5,092 bases of DNA. Origin: Oscillospiraceae bacterium (lineage in GTDB: Bacteria; Bacillota; Clostridia; Oscillospirales; Oscillospiraceae). This document shows positions 1 to 5,092 of the stretch, one piece after another. The stretch lies in contig CACXBO010000006.1 in assembly GCA_902765975.1 (NCBI GenBank), forward strand, positions 1-5,092. The letters are read 5' to 3'. The first letter of the stretch is position 1. Each line of letters begins with the position of its first letter. A program made the translations under genes and the position numbers. The notes beneath the pieces are model-generated. The model was not told the DNA's origin. It worked only from the letters and a program-made list of their open reading frames with translations, and searched no databases.

Positions 1-1
1 A

Positions 2-112
2 AGGGTGTTCGGCAAAATGGGGCATTCCGAAAGAGTCGGAGGACTGTATAAAAACGTGGCGGGAAACTACGAAATGGGTCTTTTCCGATCCGCTGTAAGG
101 TATTTTGAATGA
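2..112 (+). CDS. C-terminal end of an unrecognised upstream gene (partial)
   Basis: The frame starting at base 2 is open for 36 codons and ends at TGA 110-112, only 2 bases before the stem of a strong terminator, which is where the end of a transcription unit is expected. The peptide ends in EMGLFRSAVRYFE and I do not recognise the family. The frame starting at base 3 is also open, to TAA 96-98, and is the main alternative. I prefer frame 2 because 15 of its 36 codons begin with G, against 9 of 31 in frame 3, and coding frames usually favour G in the first position. Both frames are too short to be conclusive. The promoter at 178-206 suggests this gene is not in one operon with the large gene downstream. 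Confidence 0.45.
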   Translation, partial: RVFGKMGHSERVGGLYKNVAGNYEMGLFRSAVRYFE

Positions 113-114
113 GC

Positions 115-152
115 AAATGGGAGGAATGCTTTCACACAATCCTCCCATTTTT
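115..152 (+). terminator. Rho-independent terminator of the upstream gene
   Basis: AAATGGGAGGA (115-125) is perfectly complementary to TCCTCCCATTT (140-150), giving an 11-bp stem with a 14-base loop. The 3' arm runs into a T tract (148-152), with a further T run at 158-163. The stem begins 2 bases after the TGA at 110-112. Because the 5' arm begins with AAA, weak activity on the other strand is possible, but no gene on that strand needs it here. Confidence 0.9.
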
Positions 153-177
153 GTGCATTTTTTACCATATGCTAAGA

Positions 178-206
178 TTGACATGCGACCATATTTATGT
201 TACAAA
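178..206 (+). promoter_or_regulatory. Sigma-A-type promoter of the surface-protein gene
   Basis: The -35 box TTGACA (178-183) matches the consensus exactly. A 17-base spacer separates it from a -10 box TACAAA (201-206, 4 of 6 matches). TGT at 198-200 supplies an extended -10 (TGn) element that would offset the imperfect -10. Transcription would start near 212-214, leaving a leader of about 290 bases before the ATG at 504. It lies just downstream of a terminator and upstream of the large gene on the same strand. TATAGT at 207-212 is a better -10 hexamer on its own, but it would need a 23-base spacer. Confidence 0.75.
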
Positions 207-220
207 TATAGTGTATAGGT

Positions 221-236
221 TCGCGCGCCTGCGCGA
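221..236 (+). repeat. GC-rich inverted repeat near the transcription start
   Basis: TCGCGC (221-226) pairs perfectly with GCGCGA (231-236) around a 4-base loop, GCCT. The hairpin would sit about 8-10 bases into the transcript. It could be a 5'-end stabilising hairpin in the RNA or a protein-binding palindrome in the DNA. The sequence alone does not say which. Confidence 0.5.
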
Positions 237-265
237 GTCTCAATATAAAAAATGCCGAAGGCTCT

Positions 266-309
266 TAAAGCGTAATTATTTTTTAATTTCCCCGAAAAAC
301 GACGCTTTA
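266..309 (+). repeat. Inverted repeat in the leader
   Basis: TAAAGCGT (266-273) and ACGCTTTA (302-309) form a perfect 8-bp stem. The 28-base loop contains a smaller AATTA/TAATT pairing (274-278 with 284-288), so a two-tier hairpin is possible. The inner stem is all A-T and weak. Confidence 0.4.
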
Positions 310-352
310 CGCGCTCTGCTTCTGCGATAATTGACCTGCCCCTCGGGTTAAG

Positions 353-376
353 CCGCGGCTTCCGCCCGCGCCGCGG
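353..376 (+). repeat. GC-rich inverted repeat in the leader
   Basis: CCGCGG (353-358) recurs at 371-376. The hexamer is its own reverse complement, so the copies can form a 6-bp stem around a 12-base loop. AGCC at 351-354 can instead pair with GGCT at 380-383. GCGG (355-358) can also fold locally on CCGC (362-365), and AGCCGCGGCT (351-360) is itself a palindrome. Several mutually exclusive folds are therefore possible, as in switching RNAs but also as in any GC-rich low-complexity stretch. Confidence 0.4.
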
Positions 377-389
377 TAAGGCTGATTAA

Positions 390-418
390 TCGACTGAGGC
401 GAGAGAGCAGACGGTCGA
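390..418 (+). repeat. Hairpin directly upstream of the first Shine-Dalgarno
   Basis: TCGACTG (390-396) pairs with CGGTCGA (412-418) through seven base pairs, one of them a G-U wobble, around a 15-base loop. The 3' arm ends one base before the AAGGAG at 420-425. A hairpin this close to a ribosome binding site could affect ribosome access, although it does not cover the site. Confidence 0.4.
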
Positions 419-419
419 A

Positions 420-425
420 AAGGAG
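420..425 (+). promoter_or_regulatory. Upstream Shine-Dalgarno, AAGGAG
   Basis: This is a full-strength anti-16S match, but it abuts the ATG at 426 with no spacer and lies 18 bases from the in-frame ATG at 444, so neither is well served by it. The only start at workable distance is the TTG at 431 (5-base gap), which opens a different, short frame. It is a second ribosome binding site about 80 bases before the likely true start of the large gene. Confidence 0.45.
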
Positions 426-430
426 ATGAA

Positions 431-520
431 TTGCAAAAACAAAATGAAAAGCAATTGCACCGAAAATTTAACTCTAACTCAGAAAAGGAGAAGAGAAAAG
501 AGAATGAAAAAAAGTATTAA
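431..520 (+). CDS. Possible 29-codon leader peptide overlapping the large gene's start
   Basis: A TTG codon 5 bases after AAGGAG (420-425) opens a 29-codon frame that ends at TAA 518-520, 17 bases inside the large gene and in a different frame. The peptide would be hydrophilic and strongly charged (8 Lys, 2 Arg, 5 Glu), with many Asn and Gln. That composition partly follows from the purine-rich DNA. If translated, ribosomes would cross the second Shine-Dalgarno (485-490) and the ATG at 504, allowing coupling or interference with the large gene. TTG is a weak start and the spacing is short, so this may be chance. Confidence 0.2.
   Translation: MQKQNEKQLHRKFNSNSEKEKRKENEKKY
485..490 (+). promoter_or_regulatory. 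Shine-Dalgarno that sets the start at 504
   Basis: AAGGAG lies 13 bases before the ATG at 504, longer than the usual 5-9 but tolerated, with purine-rich GAGA closer to the start. It supports 504 over the in-frame ATGs at 426 and 444. Those would add 26 or 20 mostly polar, basic residues in front of an otherwise normal signal peptide. Confidence 0.6.
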
Positions 521-602
521 TCTAAAGCGCTCTCTTGCGCTGCTGCTCGCGGTCGTTATGTGCCTGAGCATACTTCCCGCAGTAACTCAGTCTGCGAAAG
601 CA
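504..602 (+). other. Sec signal peptide (residues 1-33)
   Basis: A basic n-region (Lys2, Lys3, Lys8, Arg9) is followed by a hydrophobic core (about residues 10-27, LALLLAVVMCLSILPAV) and a cleavage site after Ala33 in SAKA-EG, an A-x-A motif for signal peptidase I. Cys20 is not a good lipobox cysteine: it is preceded by Met, and the hydrophobic core continues past it. Release by signal peptidase I is therefore more likely than lipoprotein processing. Confidence 0.9.
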
Positions 603-3600
603 GAAGGAGTTACAGGAAGGGGAGTCCGTGCAACATTAGGAGAAGGAGTTAATACATGGTCGTTTTACTTGGAGCAAAACGGGGAGTCGGGAACCGCTAC
701 CCTGAACACGGCTTCTTTAGGAAAAGATCACGAGGGAACGATAAGTATTCCGGCTTCAGTCGTAGCAGCTGACGGCAATACCTATACGATCACACGAATC
801 GACAAAGAGGCCTTTAACGGCATAAGCAATCTTAAAAATCTGACGATCGAGGATGGTGTTATATCAATCGGAGAGTCGGCGTTTGCAGGCTGTTTAAATC
901 TTACAGATGCCACATTCCCCTCTTCGCTTGAGAAGATTGAGACGAGGGCGTTTTATAACTGCAAAATCAAGACGGTGGACCTAAGCGGTACCGCTGTAAC
1001 AGAAATTGGAGAGTATGCCTTCGCGTCAAACGGCGTAACGAACGTATCATTTCCGGAAGGTCTAACGACGATAGGGCAGTATGCTTTTGCGCAGGCAGAC
1101 TTCGCGGAAGGTTATACGGTCAAGATCCCCTCGAGCGTAACCACTATGGGTTTGCTCTGCTTCTCCGCAAAAAGCTCCGGCAGCTCTGTTACGTTTGAAT
1201 ACGTTGGGCATGCCCCGGGTGATATTAACTTTACGGGATTTTCATATCCGAAATCCAAGCAGGTATGGGGCAAGGACGCAGCATATAATGATCATGCAGA
1301 AAGCGATGCAGACTACCCATTCATATTCAACTATACCACAGGCGTTATAGTCGGTCTTAAGGACGACTGCGATAACAATGACTATACTGGATACTGGAAT
1401 CATGAGACCGGAGAGCTCACTATTCCGGCTTCTATCGACGGAGTAGCGGTAAAGGGCATATACCCCTGCGCATTCAACCGCTATCCTGCTTACGGGATTC
1501 TTAAAACAATAACCTTTGATAACGGAGTGAACATAGGTACCAGCGTTGGAGCTTATACGTTCTCCACTCCAAGCCTTAAGAAACTTTTTAATTTCCCCGA
1601 GAGCGTTACAGAGCTTAAGCAGAAGGCTTTTGCGCTCGCCGGAATAGAAACGCTTGAGCTTCCTAACGTGACCAAGGTTCAGAGCAATGCGTTCCAGTTA
1701 ATGATGCACCTTACGACCTTGACGATCGGACGAGAGGGCGGAAATCCGGTCACGAAAATTACAAGCGACGCTTTCTCAAGTATAGACGAGAAAACATTGG
1801 AGAACGTCTATCTCCCTTCAACAGCTAAGCCGGATAAATACGGCGAGGAAGCCAAAGGTAAACTCGGTGAGTACTATCCCTGGGGCTTGTATTTCACGCA
1901 GTTCCACTGGATGGGTGATTCTACCGAAAGCCCTAACACCACCGGCCCGGAAGGAAAGCTCGGAGTTGACGAGCACGGGAGAAAGTGGATCTACAGCGAG
2001 AACGGAACTCTTATAGCCTATGCCGGTGAAGACTATGAAGCGTTAAAGGGGGGAGAGGAAAAGACCCTCGGTAATGCCAAATATTATGAGCTTCAGATTC
2101 CCGGGACAATCTATCAGGCAGACGAAAACGGAGATGCAATGGAAGGTGCTGCCGGGGTTACAATAACCACCGTCGGCGTCGGCAACAAGCTCTTGAACTT
2201 GAACATTGTGGACGAAAATGGAAATAGTGTTTCAGTACCGCTGTTCCACAGCATCAGCATTCCGAAATCGGTTGAGATTATCGGAGGCAGCGCTTTCAGC
2301 GGCGTTCACATAAGAGAGCTCAGACTTAAGGATACAAACATAAAAAAATTCAAAAGCTACGCTTTTGCAAACTCACGTACAAGGGTTCTTGAATTGCCTG
2401 AATCGGTTGAAGTAATAAATCAGTTTGCATTCGGAGGAAAATCTCAGTTTTTTGAGGCAGTTGAAATTCCGGGAAATGCAAAGAGCATCAGTGCGAACGC
2501 TTTCGACATCTCAGAAGGTGAACGGAGCGCTCCACTTAAGTCCATAACCATCTACATGTACCGAATCGCGTCGACATCCAATGGCTTTAAAGATGGCGAA
2601 TGGCATTATGATGATGACCCGGCGGTTTATAAAAAGGCCCCGGCAATTATAGTGGCAAATGCTCCGTTTATAGATCCGATAAGGAATAAGGATGAACATG
2701 GTAATGTCGTTGTTCCTGAAGTTTACTATATGGACGACCCGAGACCGGATCCGACATACGTCGTAAGACCCGATCCTCAAAATAATAAGCTCATACTTAC
2801 CGTAGAGGCAAGGACGACCTACGATTTCAATATCGTAAAGGGCAAAGATGAGGTAAGCGGAATCACGTATATGGGCACTCAAGACGGTGACGTGCTCGTA
2901 TACGGGGACACAACGTATGCGACAAATTCCAATAAAGTCAATATTACGGAAAGTGTTGCACCATCGGGTGGACTTTCAGTCCCGACTTGTTCCTTCCCGC
3001 TCACTGTAAGCAAGAACGGCACCTATAATTTCGAATATGATATGATAGATTCTCTCGATAGAGGCAGTACGGATGTTGTGCCAAAGCACTTCGGTGCAAG
3101 CAGCCACGTCAACACCAGCGTTAAAATAACCGGATTCCACGAGCTGACCTATGCTACCGAGGATGGATCTAATTCGTTGACGGATAGTATCCGCTACGTT
3201 GCAGGCTATAAGGTTGAAGCAACGAGGACCGACCCCGTCGCATCAAGGGCGAACTATGTTTTCATCGGTTGGACTTATACCGAAGTGGTTGACGGGAAAG
3301 AAGTTGAGAAGACCGTAAACCCCGGCGGCAGTTTCACAATGCCTGACAGCGACGTAACGCTTACCGAGAAATGGATGAGCAAAGATGAAGCTCAGGTAAC
3401 CGTTATCTTTGACGCCGGAGAGGGTGCGGGATTTGACGGCAACCGAGAATTTACGACGAGCGCCAAAATCGGATCCAGCTTAGCAAGTCTTCTCGGAGAT
3501 AATATTCCCGAAAAGCCCGGCTTCGCTCTCAAGGGCTGGACAGACGAAGGCGGAAACGAAGCGGTTTCTGTTCCCGAGGTTGAGATTGGCAGCACCGTAA

Positions 3601-5092
3601 GATTCAATGCCGTTTGGCAGGAAAAAGATGACATAACCGTTACCTTCATCGGAAACGGTGGAAAGGCAGGCGGGGAATACACCTATACCACCGCTCCCGG
3701 AAAAATGGGCGACGACCTCACCGTTCCCGTGGCGGACCGTGCGGGCTATACGTTCGTGCAGTGGAACACGCAGAAAGACGGCAGAGGCGAGGAATTATTC
3801 AAAGAAAATGCCAAGTATCCCGCCGACACAACAACGGTCTATGCTATTTGGACAGCGTTAGAGCATAGCGTAACGTTCACAGCAGGCGACAAGGGAACAA
3901 TAGTGGTTGGCGGAGTGGATACAGAAAGCCAGCAGTATACGCCTGCCGAGAAAGTTTCCACCGATGGCGAGCTGTATTTGTACATAAGCCAGATACCGAC
4001 TGTCAAAGTTACAAACGATGACTATGTCTTTGCCGGCTGGACGTCATCTGACGGTAGACAGTTCGACGAGGAAACCATCAAAACCTACGTTATGGGAACA
4101 GCGGATGAGACCTTCACCGCCCGTTACGTAGCAAAGGACAAAGCATATATAGTTTTCAGATTCAACGACGGAGCGACTCCGAATACGGAACTGAATAGTA
4201 CTCCAAAATCCGCTCTTGCCGCTTCTGACATTCCGGAGGTTCCCGAGAGAGAGGGGTATACCTTCACCGGTTGGGTACCCGCCTCCGAACAGTATGCCGA
4301 GGAGCAGGATCTGAGCAAAGTAAAGTTCCCTGCCGCCGGAGAAATACTCTATATTGACGCGACATGGAAGCTCAATTCCTATAAGGTAGTCTTCCACGAC
4401 GGAGACAATACCGCGGAACAGGAAGACTTTTACTATAACGTTTCCAAGCAGCTTGACACGCTTGCGAAACTTGGATGGACCAAGGAAGGCAGCACCGTCA
4501 AGGGCTGGAGAATAATAGACGAGGGCGCAGCCCAGACCAGACTTTTCTCTGACGGCGAGTTCGTTATCAATCTTACGCTTGCGGCTGACGGAGTTGTAAA
4601 CCTTGAGGCTGTATGGGATGCCAACCAGGTAACCGTGACCTTTATAGCAAACGGCGAAGAGTTCGCGAAGAAGACCGGCAACGTTGGCGAGGCGATCGAG
4701 GACCCGGGCGATCCTGAGGCTCTCGCAGGCTATGAGTTCGACGGCTGGTATGACGGCGACACGAAGCTTGATTTCGCAACCGCCACCTATCCCGACGCAG
4801 CCAAGACCTACACAGCGAAATTCAATCCCACGAAGCAGACGGTCACCTTCATCTTGGGAGAGGGCGGACATCTTGCAGACCCCTCCGCTCAGGTCGAGTT
4901 CGAGGTTGAGACGGGAGCAAAGCTCACCGACGTCACTGCTCCTGAAGTCGTTGCCGAAGCCGGATTTAACTTCACCGGCTGGGTAAAGGACGGCGTGACT
5001 TACGACGCCGAGAGCCTTAAGAACCTTACCATGGGCGCTGAGGACATGGAATTCACCGCTGAATTCGTTGAGAAGACAGCAAGCACAATTAT
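504..5092 (+). CDS. Large secreted surface protein with BspA-type LRRs and Listeria-Bacteroides repeats (C-terminus beyond the window)
   Basis: One frame stays open from ATG 504 to the right edge: 1529 full codons plus two bases, no stop. The protein is predicted to be exported and to act at the cell surface. It carries a signal peptide (1-33), three LRR_5/BspA-like blocks (77-235, 273-445, 485-670), an unclassified middle (672-875), and at least eight Flg_new/InlB B-like repeats (876 onward). BspA-family proteins in Tannerella and Treponema bind host or bacterial surfaces, and B-repeat arrays in Listeria internalins form stalks. An adhesin or binding role here is inference from architecture. 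There are no catalytic motifs that I can see. No wall anchor (LPXTG, SLH or similar) is visible because the end is missing. It appears to be transcribed alone from the promoter at 178-206. ATGs at 426 and 444 are in frame, but the signal peptide and the Shine-Dalgarno at 485-490 favour 504. G/C at third codon positions rises towards the 3' half. Confidence 0.93.
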   Translation, partial: MKKSINLKRSLALLLAVVMCLSILPAVTQSAKAEGVTGRGVRATLGEGVNTWSFYLEQNGESGTATLNTASLGKDHEGTISIPASVVAADGNTYTITRIDKEAFNGISNLKNLTIEDGVISIGESAFAGCLNLTDATFPSSLEKIETRAFYNCKIKTVDLSGTAVTEIGEYAFASNGVTNVSFPEGLTTIGQYAFAQADFAEGYTVKIPSSVTTMGLLCFSAKSSGSSVTFEYVGHAPGDINFTGFSYPKSKQVWGKDAAYNDHAESDADYPFIFNYTTGVIVGLKDDCDNNDYTGYWNHETGELTIPASIDGVAVKGIYPCAFNRYPAYGILKTITFDNGVNIGTSVGAYTFSTPSLKKLFNFPESVTELKQKAFALAGIETLELPNVTKVQSNAFQLMMHLTTLTIGREGGNPVTKITSDAFSSIDEKTLENVYLPSTAKPDKYGEEAKGKLGEYYPWGLYFTQFHWMGDSTESPNTTGPEGKLGVDEHGRKWIYSENGTLIAYAGEDYEALKGGEEKTLGNAKYYELQIPGTIYQADENGDAMEGAAGVTITTVGVGNKLLNLNIVDENGNSVSVPLFHSISIPKSVEIIGGSAFSGVHIRELRLKDTNIKKFKSYAFANSRTRVLELPESVEVINQFAFGGKSQFFEAVEIPGNAKSISANAFDISEGERSAPLKSITIYMYRIASTSNGFKDGEWHYDDDPAVYKKAPAIIVANAPFIDPIRNKDEHGNVVVPEVYYMDDPRPDPTYVVRPDPQNNKLILTVEARTTYDFNIVKGKDEVSGITYMGTQDGDVLVYGDTTYATNSNKVNITESVAPSGGLSVPTCSFPLTVSKNGTYNFEYDMIDSLDRGSTDVVPKHFGASSHVNTSVKITGFHELTYATEDGSNSLTDSIRYVAGYKVEATRTDPVASRANYVFIGWTYTEVVDGKEVEKTVNPGGSFTMPDSDVTLTEKWMSKDEAQVTVIFDAGEGAGFDGNREFTTSAKIGSSLASLLGDNIPEKPGFALKGWTDEGGNEAVSVPEVEIGSTVRFNAVWQEKDDITVTFIGNGGKAGGEYTYTTAPGKMGDDLTVPVADRAGYTFVQWNTQKDGRGEELFKENAKYPADTTTVYAIWTALEHSVTFTAGDKGTIVVGGVDTESQQYTPAEKVSTDGELYLYISQIPTVKVTNDDYVFAGWTSSDGRQFDEETIKTYVMGTADETFTARYVAKDKAYIVFRFNDGATPNTELNSTPKSALAASDIPEVPEREGYTFTGWVPASEQYAEEQDLSKVKFPAAGEILYIDATWKLNSYKVVFHDGDNTAEQEDFYYNVSKQLDTLAKLGWTKEGSTVKGWRIIDEGAAQTRLFSDGEFVINLTLAADGVVNLEAVWDANQVTVTFIANGEEFAKKTGNVGEAIEDPGDPEALAGYEFDGWYDGDTKLDFATATYPDAAKTYTAKFNPTKQTVTFILGEGGHLADPSAQVEFEVETGAKLTDVTAPEVVAEAGFNFTGWVKDGVTYDAESLKNLTMGAEDMEFTAEFVEKTASTI
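732..1208 (+). other. LRR block A (residues about 77-235), BspA/TpLRR type
   Basis: Repeats follow the pattern I-P-x-x-V-x-x-I-G-x-x-A-F-x-x-C. The conserved Phe falls at residues 104, 127, 150, 173, 195 and 220, spacings of 23, 23, 23, 22 and 25, which is the 23-residue period of the BspA/TpLRR class (Pfam LRR_5). Examples are SIGESAFAGC, KIETRAFYNC, EIGEYAF and TIGQYAF. The last unit is degenerate (MGLLCF) and is probably the capping end of the solenoid. Confidence 0.9.
1320..1838 (+). other. LRR block B (residues about 273-445)
   Basis: It opens with a short beta stretch (FIFNYTTGVIVG) and then LTIPASIDGVAVKGI, a form often seen at the first repeat of an LRR_5 solenoid where a new block starts. 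Repeat positions are CAF (322-324), YTF (351-353), KAF (374-376), NAF (395-397) and DAF (422-424). Spacing is looser than in block A, mostly 21-29 residues. About 40 non-LRR residues separate it from block A, so it is probably a separate solenoid. Confidence 0.82.
1956..2513 (+). other. LRR block C (residues about 485-670)
   Basis: The first 95 residues (485-580) are a non-repetitive lead-in with GRKWIYSENGTLIAYAG and ELQIPGTI. They are followed by four clear LRR units with the conserved Phe at 598, 621, 643 and 667, spacings 23, 22 and 24 (IIGGSAF, KFKSYAF, VINQFAF, SISANAF). This is the same repeat class as blocks A and B. Confidence 0.82.
2517..3128 (+). other. Unclassified middle region (residues about 672-875)
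   Basis: This joins the LRR head to the repeat stalk. Residues 738-758 form a Pro/Asp-rich linker in which RPDP occurs twice (747-750 and 755-758). From about 760 to 875 there are alternating beta-like segments (KLILTVEA, DVLVYGDT, FPLTVSKNGTYNFEY, NTSVKITGF), which suggest an Ig-like or other beta-sandwich domain. I cannot assign it to a named family by eye. It contains one cysteine (Cys829) and no obvious metal-binding or catalytic motif. Confidence 0.5.
3129..5092 (+). repeat. At least eight Listeria-Bacteroides / InlB B-type repeats (residue 876 to the edge)
   Basis: Each unit follows the pattern x-V-T-F-x-x-G/N-G ... G-Y-x-F-x-G-W ... T-x-x-A-x-W/F, the signature of Flg_new / List-Bact-rpt domains. 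Approximate units are 876-957 (degenerate), 963-1039, 1044-1117, 1121-1209, 1214-1289, 1292-1372, 1375-1443 and 1444 to the edge. The central Trp lies at 923, 1012, 1087, 1179, 1257, 1335, 1415 and 1493. The last four intervals are regular at 78, 78, 80 and 78; the earlier ones are 89, 75 and 92. Unit 3 has Gln-Trp (1086-1087) in place of Gly-Trp. Units are divergent in both DNA and protein, so this is an old array and not a recent tandem expansion. The family is known as small beta-grasp-like modules forming stalks in surface proteins. Confidence 0.88.

Larger units (their letters stand above)
213..503 (+). other. Long 5' untranslated leader, possibly structured
   Basis: This stretch of about 290 bases between the predicted transcription start and the ATG at 504 holds no convincing gene apart from the possible leader peptide at 431-520. 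I see four candidate hairpins (221-236, 266-309, 353-376, 390-418), a GC-rich block (338-376) inside otherwise AT-rich DNA, and two purine-rich Shine-Dalgarno stretches. I compared it by eye with the conserved cores of common riboswitches (c-di-GMP, SAM, FMN, T-box and similar) and recognised none. There is no U-tailed terminator hairpin inside it, so any control would more likely act on translation or RNA stability than on early termination. Whether it is a functional regulatory RNA is inference. Confidence 0.4.

Noticed and set aside
109..330. 73-codon open frame on the + strand starting at ATG 109
   Set aside because: It runs straight through the terminator (115-152) and the promoter (178-206), starts inside the end of the upstream gene, and has no Shine-Dalgarno and an unconvincing composition rich in Cys, Tyr and Arg.
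213..420. Known riboswitch or small RNA class in the leader
   Set aside because: I looked for conserved cores of common classes and found none, so I describe only hairpins and do not name a class.
426..503. In-frame N-terminal extension of the large gene from ATG 426 or 444
   Set aside because: The Shine-Dalgarno at 420-425 touches the ATG at 426 and is 18 bases from 444, whereas 504 gives a standard signal peptide and has its own Shine-Dalgarno. Kept only as a caveat.
555..569. Lipoprotein lipobox around Cys20 of the large protein
   Set aside because: The residue before the Cys is Met, the hydrophobic core continues past it, and a clear A-K-A signal peptidase I site follows at residue 33.
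2511..2882. 123-codon open frame on the - strand
   Set aside because: Antisense to the middle of the large gene, rich in Ile, Arg, Tyr and Cys, with no recognisable motif; a shadow frame.
3392..3682. 96-codon open frame on the - strand
   Set aside because: Antisense to stalk repeats 2-3. Its Ser/Pro-rich product is what the complement of this codon use yields.
4044..4871. 275-codon open frame on the - strand
   Set aside because: It lies wholly antisense to the B-type repeat region of the large gene, whose repeat pattern is unmistakable on the + strand. It carries no recognisable domain and is a shadow of the biased codon use.
4684..4986. 100-codon open frame on the + strand in another frame
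   Set aside because: It overlaps stalk repeats 7-8 out of frame. Its Arg/Ser/Pro-rich product is a typical frame-shifted translation.
3129..5092. CRISPR array or recent tandem DNA repeat
   Set aside because: The repetition is at the protein level with divergent DNA and units of about 225-280 bases. There are no short identical repeats with unique spacers.

Overview
The window looks like a low-to-moderate GC Gram-positive bacterium of the Bacillota, most likely an anaerobic gut or rumen Clostridia relative. This rests on AAGGAG ribosome binding sites, a TTGACA/extended -10 promoter, a U-tailed intrinsic terminator, a typical Clostridia-style Sec signal peptide, and a surface protein built from BspA-type leucine-rich repeats followed by Listeria-Bacteroides (InlB B-type) repeats. 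The assignment is inferred from style and domain content, not from a marker gene.

Layout. Bases 2-112 hold the last 36 codons of an unrecognised upstream gene. A strong intrinsic terminator (115-152) closes it. A well-formed sigma-A-like promoter follows (178-206), then about 290 bases of untranslated leader with four possible hairpins. The leader also holds two Shine-Dalgarno sequences (420-425 and 485-490) and a possible 29-codon leader peptide (431-520). From 504 to the right edge one reading frame stays open for 1529 complete codons without a stop. It is the only substantial gene here. It runs off the window, so its C-terminus and its means of attachment to the cell are not visible.

The large protein has, in order: a signal peptide (residues 1-33); three blocks of 22-25-residue BspA/TpLRR repeats (about 77-235, 273-445 and 485-670); an unclassified middle region with a Pro/Asp-rich linker (about 672-875); and at least eight beta-rich repeats of about 75-92 residues, each centred on a G-W motif (876 to the edge). 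This is the architecture of a secreted, wall-associated adhesin-like protein: a recognition head of LRRs on a long repetitive stalk. Nothing in the window points to a defence, mobile or biosynthetic system. The points most worth a second look are the structured leader with its doubled translation start, the unclassified middle region, and the rise in GC at third codon positions across the large gene.
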